Virus record (IMG/VR): IMGVR_UViG_3300032278_004271
Span: 1 to 30,754 of that record
Origin: a virus
Reading direction: 5' to 3' (one strand)
Length of the DNA: 30,754 bases
Position numbers and translations under genes: made by a program. Every line of letters starts with the position of its first letter. The stretch's first letter is position 1. The notes beneath the pieces are model-generated. The model was given only the letters and a program-made list of their open reading frames with translations, searched no databases and was not told the origin of the DNA. Positions 23,553-30,544 of this stretch are shown here, one piece after another.

Positions 23553-23967
23553 GGTGGGCTCCCGTGACAGGAAGCGTGGCGCGGATAATCGGGAATTGCA
23601 GCTCGGGCTCGTCATCCGCGAAGCTTTCACGAAAGGCATCCCCGATAGTCGAGACTCCGAATGTGCCAGGCATTGGACGGCCCGTCGCTGCGTAATGCGC
23701 GTCGGAGCGATCGCTAAACACCACGCCTTCCTCCGCACGCTCATTCCACACGATGAGGACCTCTTTGCCGATGGTGCGCTGTGCGAGCTGAGCGGTGAGG
23801 CTCGCCTTATCAGCGACCTCTCTCGCGGCGTCGTACAGAATCGCAAACCCACCGCGCCTTGCTTCGTCCCTTCCGTGCCAGTAGCGGCATTCATCTAGAA
23901 TCAGGTCGAGGATCTGCTGGATTGCGGATAGTTCTCGCTCGGTCTGCATCGGGGTTGAATCAGCCAT
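23542..23967 (-). CDS. Hypothetical early protein
   Basis: 141 aa, start at 23967 with the same GAGGAGGTGGCCC leader as at 23326. The first half is helical (ELSAIQQILDLILDECRYWHGRDEARRGGFAILYDAAREVADKASLTAQLAQRTIG); the second half has strands (KEVLIVWNERAEEGVVFSDR, FPIIRATLPV). No motif recognised. The coding sequence looks less GC-rich than the primase or tail genes, which may mean recent transfer. Among small leftward early genes of Pseudomonas phages some act against host defence, but there is no direct sign of that here. Confidence 0.6.
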   Translation of the reverse strand: MADSTPMQTERELSAIQQILDLILDECRYWHGRDEARRGGFAILYDAAREVADKASLTAQLAQRTIGKEVLIVWNERAEEGVVFSDRSDAHYAATGRPMPGTFGVSTIGDAFRESFADDEPELQFPIIRATLPVTGAHHDR

Positions 23968-24298
23968 GGGCCACCTCCTCAGTTTTCACGACATCGCGCA
24001 CGACGGCAGCCATCATGAAACGCTTGCCATTGCTGGTTTCGATAGGGCCAAGACAGTGCCGAGCCTCTCCGGTGACTGCGCTCGCCATCGGCATGGTGAG
24101 CATGACGATACGCCCCAGGAAACGAGCCAGCCCCTGCCAGTCTTCGAGCTGGTCGCCGCACAGCTCGCATTCGATGAACTCCATCACTTCGTCCCAGATG
24201 TCATCGCCAGCCTTTTCACGGGCGGCGAATTTCTCGGGGTAGGCCGCAACGATCAGCTCGTACAGCTCCAGGTCGTCCAGCGGTTTCGTGTTCTGCAT
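23960..24298 (-). CDS. Hypothetical early protein
   Basis: 112 aa, start at 24298 with GAGG six bases upstream. It is acidic at the N-terminus (DDLELYELIVAAYPEKFAAREKAGDDIWDEVMEFIECELCGDQLEDWQGLARFLGRIVMLTMPM) with one CxxC (ECELCGD), and has a C-terminal hydrophobic strand (FMMAAVVRDVV) ending KTEEVAHG. No family recognised. The last seven codons and the following start are identical in sequence to the junction at 23319-23339. It is separated from the preceding gene by eight bases. Confidence 0.62.
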   Translation of the reverse strand: MQNTKPLDDLELYELIVAAYPEKFAAREKAGDDIWDEVMEFIECELCGDQLEDWQGLARFLGRIVMLTMPMASAVTGEARHCLGPIETSNGKRFMMAAVVRDVVKTEEVAHG

Positions 24299-24306
24299 GA
24301 GGCACC

Positions 24307-24570
24307 TCAATTCAAAGTAGGCGCAGCGGCACGGGGCGCGGCGCAGGGTTGGGCGAGCAGCTTGGTGATCACCGCGGCGTCGGCCGGGGTGAGTTCGCCG
24401 AGCCGGTGGGCCATGTCGGCCACGCTTTCCAGGCGGATGCGCGCCTCGGCGGTTTTCTGCACCTGGTAGCGGACCAGCGCCTCGCCAACGATGGACGTGG
24501 CGGTCACCAATAGGTGACGGGGTGCTGTGGTAGCCTTTGCTCCGCTGCCGCTTGGGTGTTGTGCTTGCAT
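24307..24570 (-). CDS. Small hypothetical protein
   Basis: 87 aa, start at 24570 with AAAGGAG seven bases upstream. After a loose Ser/Gly-rich start the sequence is helical (TATSIVGEALVRYQVQKTAEARIRLESVADMAHRLGELTPADAAVITKLLAQ), with a Pro/Ala-rich end. No motif is recognised. The 17-base leader and start (24568-24584) recurs exactly at 25230-25246 before another gene of the cluster. It follows a 60-base gap containing a strong hairpin. Confidence 0.62.
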   Translation of the reverse strand: MQAQHPSGSGAKATTAPRHLLVTATSIVGEALVRYQVQKTAEARIRLESVADMAHRLGELTPADAAVITKLLAQPCAAPRAAAPTLN

Positions 24571-24594
24571 GGTGTTGCTCCTTTGCTGGTGGTA

Positions 24595-24624
24595 GGTGTC
24601 GGGGAGTTGCAGCTCCTCGACACC
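24595..24624 (-). other. Intercistronic hairpin
   Basis: GGTGTCGGGGAG (24595-24606) pairs with CTCCTCGACACC (24613-24624), a 12-base stem with one G-T pair and a six-base loop, in the gap between the genes that end at 24631 and start at 24570. It has no T-run on the minus strand, so it is more likely an RNA-stabilising or processing structure than a terminator. Confidence 0.5.
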
Positions 24625-24630
24625 CTTCTT

Positions 24631-24888
24631 TCAGCCCCGCCCGGGTAGGGCGCTGGCCGTGAATACCGGGCGCATCTCGCGCCGCACTTCGAACATCCCC
24701 AATTCCTTGCCGTCCAGGTCCTGCAGGTGGACCCGCGTCAGCTCGCCTGGCAGCGCGGTCGGGTGGTGGTCACGCCAGTGGCAGCTCGCGGCCAGCTCGG
24801 CTAGTGATTCGGCGGTCATCACCTCGATGCAGGCGATCGGCAGATCGATATGGCCGGAGACGCCGTTGGCGCAGTAGGTCAGGCGCAT
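24631..24888 (-). CDS. Small hypothetical protein
   Basis: 85 aa, start at 24888 with GAGG ten bases upstream. Strands at the start (MRLTYCANGVSGHIDLPIACIEVM) are followed by a helix (SLAELAASCHWR) and further strands (LTRVHLQDLDGKELGMFEVRREMRPVF), a compact mixed fold. Its start overlaps the gene before it by ten bases. No family is recognised, and no signal peptide or membrane span is seen. Confidence 0.62.
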   Translation of the reverse strand: MRLTYCANGVSGHIDLPIACIEVMTAESLAELAASCHWRDHHPTALPGELTRVHLQDLDGKELGMFEVRREMRPVFTASALPGRG

Positions 24889-25232
24889 GGAGTTGATTCC
24901 TCGCCTGCTTTCCTGGCCCAGCCCAGCAGCTCATACGGCTCGACGATCGCGCTCCGCTCGACGGAGCAGCCGCCCTCGTCGTCAAAGGTGAGCACCAGGC
25001 CGCGCAGCGCGAACCTCTCGGGGAAGTTCTTCTCACCCATCTCGATGGCGCGATTGCAGGCAGCGGTGTAGGCGGTGTTGATATGGGCAACCTGCTCGTC
25101 GAAGGACCGCTTGGCGTCCGCCAGTCGCTGCTCGGCGTCGATGAGTTCTTCGTGCGAGCGCTCGAGGAGGTGCATGGAATCCAGCAGCTTGCTCATAGGC
25201 TTGGCGGTGGGGGTCTGAGTTTGCTTGGTCAT
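24879..25232 (-). CDS. Hypothetical protein with coiled coil
   Basis: 117 aa, start at 25232 with AAAGGAG seven bases upstream, in the 17-base leader shared with 24568-24584. The helix from about residue 18 to 64 (MHLLERSHEELIDAEQRLADAKRSFDEQVAHINTAYTAACNRAIEM) is a likely coiled coil, so the protein probably oligomerises. The C-terminal third has strands (LRGLVLTFDDEGGCSVERSAIVEPYELLGW). No family recognised. The early position suggests a host-takeover or replication-helper role, without direct evidence. Confidence 0.62.
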   Translation of the reverse strand: MTKQTQTPTAKPMSKLLDSMHLLERSHEELIDAEQRLADAKRSFDEQVAHINTAYTAACNRAIEMGEKNFPERFALRGLVLTFDDEGGCSVERSAIVEPYELLGWARKAGEESTPCA

Positions 25233-25245
25233 GGTGTTGCTCCTT

Positions 25246-25644
25246 TCAGTGGTGGGTGCGGAGTAGGTCGAAGGTGGCGGCGAACACGTCGTCGCCCAGC
25301 TGGCGGGCGCTCAGGTGGCCGTAGTGCATGCCAAGTTCGCGGGTGATCCAGTGGGCCTGCTCGGGGCGTTCCAGGCTGATCATCGTCAGCAGCAGGGCGC
25401 GGCGCGGAAGGTCGAGACTGTTCAGGGTTTTCAGCAGCGCGGGCAGGGGGCCCAACTGGGCGTCAGCCCAGGTATTAATGCCGCCCTGGGCAAATGGGAA
25501 CGCTTCGCCGCCGATCAGCTCGACGCCCTTCTTCCAGGCGACAAAGAAGGGATCGGTGCCGATCGGCAGCAGCGGACCCAGGGTTTGTGCTGCTGTGGCG
25601 AGCTGCTCGCCGGTGATCAACGGCATTAGCGGGTGGCTATTCAT
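25246..25644 (-). CDS. Hypothetical early protein
   Basis: 132 aa, start at 25644 with GAGGAG ten bases upstream. The protein is rich in Leu, Pro and Ala with helices such as ITGEQLATAAQTLGPLLP, PLPALLKTLNSLDLPRRALLLTMISLERPEQAHWITRELGM and QLGDDVFAATFDLLRTH. No motif or membrane span is seen. It lies 13 bases before the gene at 25232 and overlaps the gene before it by eight bases. The family is not recognised. Confidence 0.6.
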   Translation of the reverse strand: MNSHPLMPLITGEQLATAAQTLGPLLPIGTDPFFVAWKKGVELIGGEAFPFAQGGINTWADAQLGPLPALLKTLNSLDLPRRALLLTMISLERPEQAHWITRELGMHYGHLSARQLGDDVFAATFDLLRTHH

Positions 25645-25825
25645 GGTTGCGGTACTCCTCTCTCATTTGGTTCAAGCGGCGGCGCATGTCTTCGCGGTAG
25701 TCGTCGGGGAAAGCCGGGTCAGCGAGCCATTCGCGGATCTGCCGAGGCGTCCAGCGGCTCAGCATGTCGAGCGCCAGGCAGTCCCGGAGCATGGCTTCGT
25801 CAGTGGAAATCGCTGGCGTGGTCAT
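25637..25825 (-). CDS. Small hypothetical protein
   Basis: 62 aa, first of the small early genes after the iteron region. Start at 25825 (MTTPAISTDEAM) with only a weak GGTGG upstream. It has a helix-rich sequence, DCLALDMLSRWTPRQIREWLADPAFPDDYREDMRRRLNQMREEYR, which resembles small phage adaptor proteins but matches no family I know. The eight-base overlap with the next gene suggests coupling. Confidence 0.55.
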   Translation of the reverse strand: MTTPAISTDEAMLRDCLALDMLSRWTPRQIREWLADPAFPDDYREDMRRRLNQMREEYRNHE

Positions 25826-26261
25826 GGCGCTGCCACCCCACACGCACGCGTCACGGGGTGCGACCCCCCGGAACATCCGGAACAGGCATTCCGGGAAAAG
25901 GGCTGGACGCCAGACGGCACGCGGGCTGTAGCCCTGTTTGTGGTGTTCCCCCGCTGCCGGAACATGCCGGAACAGGTTTTTCGGGCGAATCGCTGGAGGC
26001 CGCGCGCGGTAAGGGCTACAGGCCGTTCCGGTGAAAAGGGCTTGGCGGAACAATTGCGGAACATTGCGGAACAGCTTGTTCCGGCGTGTTCCACTATGTT
26101 CCGGTGCTGGTGGAACGGTTTTCTATTGGTAACTCCTTGTTCTATAAGAGTTTCTTTTTCAATAATTCCAATGTTCCGGATGTTCCGGACCAGACATGGC
26201 CATACACACCGGGAGCCATATCCCCCTATACGCACACACACGCCCGCCTGACGCATACGGC
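25826..26261. repeat. GGAACA iteron cluster, candidate replication origin
   Basis: 436 bases with no supported gene, directly downstream of the primase-helicase stop. GGAACA occurs at 25870, 25879, 25959, 25969, 26047, 26058 and 26068, and its reverse TGTTCC at 25944, 26077, 26087, 26097, 26172 and 26181, 13 copies, usually with a C or G added (CGGAACA). Spacing within groups is 9-11 bases, one helical turn. At 26047-26102 three copies face three inverted copies. An AT-rich stretch follows at about 26110-26170. This matches the layout of an iteron origin bound by a P4 alpha-like protein, with a nearby unwinding element. P4 itself uses a different iteron, so the binding is inferred. Confidence 0.6.
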
Positions 26262-28919
26262 TCAGCATGCCCAGTTCCCCCGAGCAAACACCCAGCACTG
26301 GAGGGAGCGCTTCTCGATCACCGAGCGCACTTTGCGATTCTCCAGGAAGCGGTAAGTGGTGCTGAGTGGCAGGGCGCGCATCAGCTGTACGGCGGGGATC
26401 ACCTCCTGCCCGGCCAGGCGGCAGGCGTTGTGGAAGTGCTCGATGTTGATCGCGATCAGGCCTTTGTCGGCGCTGTGGTTCAGCGTCTCCTGGGTGATCT
26501 CCTTGGGGGCTTCGCCTGACTCCTGCACCGTCACCACGCGCTCGTTCAGGTAGTGGAAGATCTGCCAGAAGCGCGAGGCGATGGTGTCCTCTTTGCTCAC
26601 CCGCTGTTGACGGTCCACGGCCCGGGCCTCGATGTGCTTGAGCAGCTGGTCCAGGGTGCGATCGCTCCAGCCGGGAAAGAAGGCCTGGGTGGCATGGGCT
26701 GCGGCCATCAGCTGGGCGTGGCAGAGCACGATGCGCTGGTGGCGGATGGCGCTGTTTTCCTGCAGGCGCTTCTCGTAGATGGGGAAGGCCTCGAAGTAGC
26801 GCTGCAGCCAGGCCGCTTCGTTTTCCAGGCAGTGGCGCAGGTAGCCGGCCAGCTCCTCGTCGGGCATGTCCTTCAGCTTTAGCGAGAGCGCCTTCAGCTC
26901 GAAGGTGTGGTGCGCCTTGGTGGCGTGCATGTGCACGATCCGGGTCATGATCGACTCGTCGCCCTCGACGCTGGCGTTCTGGCTGATGCACAGCGCCCCG
27001 CGGAAGATCAGGCTGTCGGTGTCATTGCTCGAGGACTTCACGCCCACCGTGCGCAGCGTGGCGTTGTGGTCGAATAGCGGCTTCACCTTCTCCCAGTTGT
27101 ACTGGGTCACCACTACACGGCCTTGAGCGTCGACTGACTTCGTGTCCGACTCGATCAGCACCACCGGCAAGTTGCTCACCTGGGAGAAGGCGCGGATCAG
27201 GCCAACGCTGGTGGAGCCTTCGCTGTTGGGCTTCACGCCTTCTTGGTTCGGCCTGCCCAGCAAGCGCCACAGGAAGCGCAGCAGGAACGACTTGCCGGCA
27301 CCGGCCTCGCCGGTCAGCTCGAAGAACATCCAGCTGGCTTGGCGCTGGCGGATCTGCTGGGCGAAAAGAGTGCCTGTCCACCACGTCAATGAGGCCAGCC
27401 CGTTCAAGTGGGTGACTGCCAGAAAGTCATTGAACCAGTCCGGCTTGAAGTCCTGCCCATGCACCACGCGAAAGCTGTTCAGCGAGGTTTTCAGGCCACC
27501 GCGGCCGACGTCCAGGAAGCCATTCTTGTTGGCCAGGTACTCCCGGCCTTTCTGATAGCCGAACTGCTGGAACACATAGATGCCAGTCTCCTCGTCGTAG
27601 CCGACGAAGGGCAGGGTGCGCACCGTCATGGCGTTATCCAGCCAGCGGCTGCGCAGCATTGCCAACACTCGCTCGCCGCCCTGGAAGTCGCCGCCCGGGG
27701 TGCGCTCGAGCATCGCCTTGGCGAAGCTGCGAGGCTCGCCCACGGCGCTGGGAGCCAGCGGCACCTTGCAGTCCTGCCGTGCATTGGGGAAACGGAACTG
27801 GAAGAAGTACTGCTGATCGCCGGTGATGGCGTCGCGCTGGATGTACTCGAACTCCGGTACGCAGTTGGCCACCTGGGCGACGGTGCAGTGTTTGGCGAAA
27901 TCGGTGTAATGCCCGTCTACCTCGTCGCCTTCCAAGTCTTTCTGCAGCTCGGCCACGTTGATGCGCGCCGAGTACAGGCGGTTCTCGTAGTCGAGCAGGA
28001 AGAAGCTGCGCTTGCCCTTCATGTAGAGCAGGTAGGCGACCTTCATCGGTGACTTGGCGGTGAACAGCCGGCCGCGGTAGCAGGCCTCCTCGAGGAAGGC
28101 ATCGTCCAGATCGCCGTCGCGGTAGACGTCGTCCCAGTCGCGTTCGCCTGCTAAGGCGACCCAGCCCAGCTCGTTCAGCTCGCGCAGCTGCTTCCAGTAC
28201 TTGGGGATGTACTTGCGCCCGGCGGGGTCATCGTCCAGGCCGATGCACCAGGTAACGCCCTTGCCCCGGTTCTCCTCGACGATGTCCCAGGGGAAGTTGA
28301 CGCAACTGATGGCTGCGATCGCTTTGTAGCCGGCCAGGTGCAGGGCAATGGCGTGGAAGATGCCCTCGACGATGTAGACCCGGTCTCCTTTGTTGATGAC
28401 CTGGCCCGGCGGCACCCAGCCCCGGCCCTTGTAGTTCATGCCGTACTTGATGCCGGCCTTGTCGCCTTCGTTACGCGCCACCGCGGTGGCATCGATGATC
28501 CGTTCCCAGTAGCCGTCGCACAGCGGGAAGCGCACCGTGTCCGCCCAGCTCTCGTCTTTCAGCTTGCGCCGGGCCTGGCTGTACCAGCCTTGCAGCTTGC
28601 TGGTGTCGAAGCCGCGGTTGCGCTGCAGGTAGGCGTCGGCGGTGGCGTTGGGGTTGGCTTCTGTCTTCGGGAAGCGCTCGCTCAGGTTCTCGAACAGGTG
28701 GGCGTAGCGTTCGCGGGTCTTCTGCTCGAATTGGCATTCGTTGTCGCGGTTGCACTTGAGCTGGTACGGCTTCTTCCGGCTGATGAACAGCTTGCGCTTG
28801 CCGCAGCTCGGGCACAGGCCCTTCTGCAGGTAGGTGTCGGTGATGGACTCGAAGTCCAGCTCCCGGTCGTTCTCCAGGGCGTGGACCACATCCCGGTGGT
28901 AGATCTCCTCGAACTTCAT
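26262..28919 (-). CDS. Primase-helicase replication protein
   Basis: 885 aa. Order of domains: a zinc finger near the start (Cys36, Cys39, Cys56, Cys62), TOPRIM primase region with Glu185 (VYIVEGIFHA) and Asp229-231 (GLDDDPAG), a middle region, then a superfamily 3-like helicase with Walker A GEAGAGKS at 537-544 and a Walker B-like PVVLIESD at 585-592. The C-terminus is long and helical. It would prime and unwind at the phage origin, like P4 alpha, rather than nick it as P2 gpA does, so replication differs from P2. It is the main early gene, reading leftward 11 bases after the Cox-like gene, and ends at the iteron cluster. Confidence 0.9.
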   Translation of the reverse strand: MKFEEIYHRDVVHALENDRELDFESITDTYLQKGLCPSCGKRKLFISRKKPYQLKCNRDNECQFEQKTRERYAHLFENLSERFPKTEANPNATADAYLQRNRGFDTSKLQGWYSQARRKLKDESWADTVRFPLCDGYWERIIDATAVARNEGDKAGIKYGMNYKGRGWVPPGQVINKGDRVYIVEGIFHAIALHLAGYKAIAAISCVNFPWDIVEENRGKGVTWCIGLDDDPAGRKYIPKYWKQLRELNELGWVALAGERDWDDVYRDGDLDDAFLEEACYRGRLFTAKSPMKVAYLLYMKGKRSFFLLDYENRLYSARINVAELQKDLEGDEVDGHYTDFAKHCTVAQVANCVPEFEYIQRDAITGDQQYFFQFRFPNARQDCKVPLAPSAVGEPRSFAKAMLERTPGGDFQGGERVLAMLRSRWLDNAMTVRTLPFVGYDEETGIYVFQQFGYQKGREYLANKNGFLDVGRGGLKTSLNSFRVVHGQDFKPDWFNDFLAVTHLNGLASLTWWTGTLFAQQIRQRQASWMFFELTGEAGAGKSFLLRFLWRLLGRPNQEGVKPNSEGSTSVGLIRAFSQVSNLPVVLIESDTKSVDAQGRVVVTQYNWEKVKPLFDHNATLRTVGVKSSSNDTDSLIFRGALCISQNASVEGDESIMTRIVHMHATKAHHTFELKALSLKLKDMPDEELAGYLRHCLENEAAWLQRYFEAFPIYEKRLQENSAIRHQRIVLCHAQLMAAAHATQAFFPGWSDRTLDQLLKHIEARAVDRQQRVSKEDTIASRFWQIFHYLNERVVTVQESGEAPKEITQETLNHSADKGLIAINIEHFHNACRLAGQEVIPAVQLMRALPLSTTYRFLENRKVRSVIEKRSLQCWVFARGNWAC

Positions 28920-28929
28920 ATCTAGCCCC

Positions 28930-29163
28930 TCAGCGCTGGGAGCTGGATTTGGAGTTGTCCGTTCTGACTCGCTCGGCCTGTTCCGCCGCTTCCATGGCGA
29001 TGTGGATCATGTTGACCAGGACGGCTTCCTTCGAGCCTTCGGTCTTTTCACGGATGAGGAGGCGACCGTTCTTGATCTCCTTTCGGATCGTGCTCTCGGA
29101 CTGCCCGGTACGCCGGGCAAGCTCCGTAACTGTGGTGTATGGCGTGTCGATCACGATATTCAT
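28930..29163 (-). CDS. Cox-like small regulator/excisionase
   Basis: 77 aa. The start at 29163 is chosen because AGGAGAG lies eight bases upstream. A helix-turn-helix is seen at residues 11-32 (TVTELARRTGQSESTIRKEIKNG), followed by a wing (RLLIREKTEG) and a C-terminal helix. Cox of P2 is of the same size and place: opposite the repressor, first early gene. Cox represses the repressor promoter and directs excision with Int. The call is from position and motif, not from close similarity. Confidence 0.72.
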   Translation of the reverse strand: MNIVIDTPYTTVTELARRTGQSESTIRKEIKNGRLLIREKTEGSKEAVLVNMIHIAMEAAEQAERVRTDNSKSSSQR

Positions 29164-29251
29164 TTGGTAAGCTCTCCTAGTCATATGTGCTGCATATATA
29201 CACATATGAGTACTTTAAGCATACAAATGGATATGTCAAGGGGTGGAGAGA
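29164..29251. promoter_or_regulatory. Lysis-lysogeny switch: operator and divergent promoters
   Basis: Control region between the Cox-like gene (left) and repressor (right). CATATGTG (29182-29189) and CACATATG (29201-29208) form a perfect eight-base inverted repeat around 11 bases, the best repressor operator candidate. A possible early promoter on the minus strand is TTGTAT (29226-29221) with TGTATA (29202-29197), spacing 18, so the operator covers its -10. The ribosome binding sites are AGGAGAG before the Cox start and AAGGGG (29238-29243) before the repressor start. Confidence 0.6.
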
Positions 29252-29491
29252 ATGGAGCTCGGCGAGAAGCTGAAATTGATGCGCACCCGGGAACGGATGA
29301 CGCAGGGGGAAATGGCTGCGGAGGTGGAGATAAGCCTGAGCAGCCTGAAGAACTACGAGCTGGGCTTGCGCAAGGAAGTCAGCGCCCTCGCGCTGCTGAA
29401 GATCACCACCCACCCGCGGTTCAAGAAATACACGCTCTGGCTGATGTGCGACGAGATTGCGCCGGAGTGCGGGCAAGTCAGCCCCGTCTGA
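29252..29491 (+). CDS. XRE-type repressor
   Basis: 79 aa. The start at 29252 has AAGGGG eight bases upstream; a GTG at 29243 in frame is less well placed. The helix-turn-helix is LGEKLKLMRTRERMTQGEMAAEVEISLSSLKNYELG (residues 3-38), followed by a short helical tail, with no C-terminal protease or dimerisation domain of the lambda kind. It is small like P2 C (99 aa). The gene starts a transcript with integrase. ImmA-like proteases act on repressors of this kind in other elements, which would explain the immA at the far left. Confidence 0.85.
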   Translation: MELGEKLKLMRTRERMTQGEMAAEVEISLSSLKNYELGLRKEVSALALLKITTHPRFKKYTLWLMCDEIAPECGQVSPV

Positions 29492-29495
29492 TCCA

Positions 29496-30539
29496 GTGTC
29501 GATCAAGAAACTCGAGGACGGGCGCTACGAGGTCGATTGCCGACCGGAAGGCCGCAACGGCCCACGCATTCGCAAGAAATTCCGGACGAAGAACGAGGCG
29601 CTGGTCTACCAGAACCGGATCATGGGCGACGGTGCGCGGGGTGCGTTCGAGAAGAAGCCCAAGCGAGACGAGCGCCTGCTATCGGACCTGGTCACGCTGT
29701 GGTTCAACAATCACGGGCGCACGCTCAAGCGCGGCGAGGAGCGGGAGCGCGCGCTGCAGGCGATGGCCACTCGTATGGGCAACCCGCGGGCGTCGGACTT
29801 CACCACCAGCCACTTCACGCAGTACCGGGCCGATCGCCTGGCCGGCAAGTACGGTAGAGACACAGCCGGCAGCGGGCGGAAGAAGGGCGAGAAAGCCAAG
29901 CCCGTCAGCGCCAATACCCTGAACCACGAACTGGCCTACCTGCGCGCCGTGTTCAACGAACTCGAGCGACTTGGGGAATGGGTGGGCGATAACCCGCTGG
30001 CGAAGGTGCGGGCGCTGAAGTTCGACGAGACGGAGATGGCATACCTGGAGCGCGATCAGATCCAGCCGTTGCTCGCCGCCCTGGACGAGATCTCGCCGAA
30101 AGCCGGGCTGGTGGCGAGGATCTGCCTGGCCACCGGCGCCAGGTGGTCAGAGGCGGAAGGGTTGACCGCTCGCCAGGTGCGCGACTGCCGGATCCACTAC
30201 ACCAGGACGAAGTCCTCGAAGAACCGGGCGGTGCCGATCACTGAGGATCTGCAGAAGAAGATCAAGGCCGCTTTGCCATTCGGCGATTGCTACAAGCGAT
30301 TCGGTGAGGCGGTCGACGCGGTACGTCTCGACCTACCGGCCGGCCAGCTAACCCACGTGCTGCGCCACACCTTTGCCAGCCATTACATGATGAACGGCGG
30401 CGATATCCTCACGCTGCAGCGCGTCCTCGGTCACGCCTCGTTGGCTATGACCATGAAATACGCCCACTTCAGCCCGGGACATCTGGCTGAGGTGGTCACA
30501 CTGAACCCGCTGGCGACGGCGGAAACTGAGAAGGAATGA
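29496..30539 (+). CDS. int: Tyrosine integrase, P2 type
   Basis: 347 aa, P2 Int is 337. The GTG at 29496 is chosen because the next residues, SIKKLEDGRYEVDCRPEGRNG, match the start of P2 Int; it follows the repressor stop by four bases and has no separate ribosome binding site. Catalytic residues: Arg216 (ATGARWSE), His287 and Arg290 (HVLRHTFASH), His313 (LGHAS) and nucleophile Tyr322 (KYAHFSP). The N-terminal 60 residues are the arm-binding domain. It integrates and, with Cox, excises the prophage. Co-transcription with the repressor gives some Int in the lysogen. Confidence 0.94.
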   Translation: MSIKKLEDGRYEVDCRPEGRNGPRIRKKFRTKNEALVYQNRIMGDGARGAFEKKPKRDERLLSDLVTLWFNNHGRTLKRGEERERALQAMATRMGNPRASDFTTSHFTQYRADRLAGKYGRDTAGSGRKKGEKAKPVSANTLNHELAYLRAVFNELERLGEWVGDNPLAKVRALKFDETEMAYLERDQIQPLLAALDEISPKAGLVARICLATGARWSEAEGLTARQVRDCRIHYTRTKSSKNRAVPITEDLQKKIKAALPFGDCYKRFGEAVDAVRLDLPAGQLTHVLRHTFASHYMMNGGDILTLQRVLGHASLAMTMKYAHFSPGHLAEVVTLNPLATAETEKE

Positions 30540-30544
30540 AGCAC

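Noticed and set aside
25826-26053. Extension of the leftward frame at 25637 upstream to 26053 as a longer protein
   Set aside because: The added part is low-complexity translation of the GGAACA repeats, and a start at 25825 gives a normal-looking protein.
25826-26261. GGAACA repeats as a CRISPR array
   Set aside because: Repeat units are only six or seven bases, occur in both orientations and have 3-5 base spacers; CRISPR repeats are longer and separated by about 30 bases.
29457-29495. Integrase start at TTG 29457
   Set aside because: The P2 Int N-terminus begins at the residue encoded by GTG 29496, and the earlier start would lie inside the repressor gene.
667-29500. Many long open frames on the opposite strand or in other frames of the tail, head and primase genes
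   Set aside because: They are arginine-, proline- and alanine-rich translations typical of high-GC shadow frames, have no motifs and lie wholly over genes with clear families.
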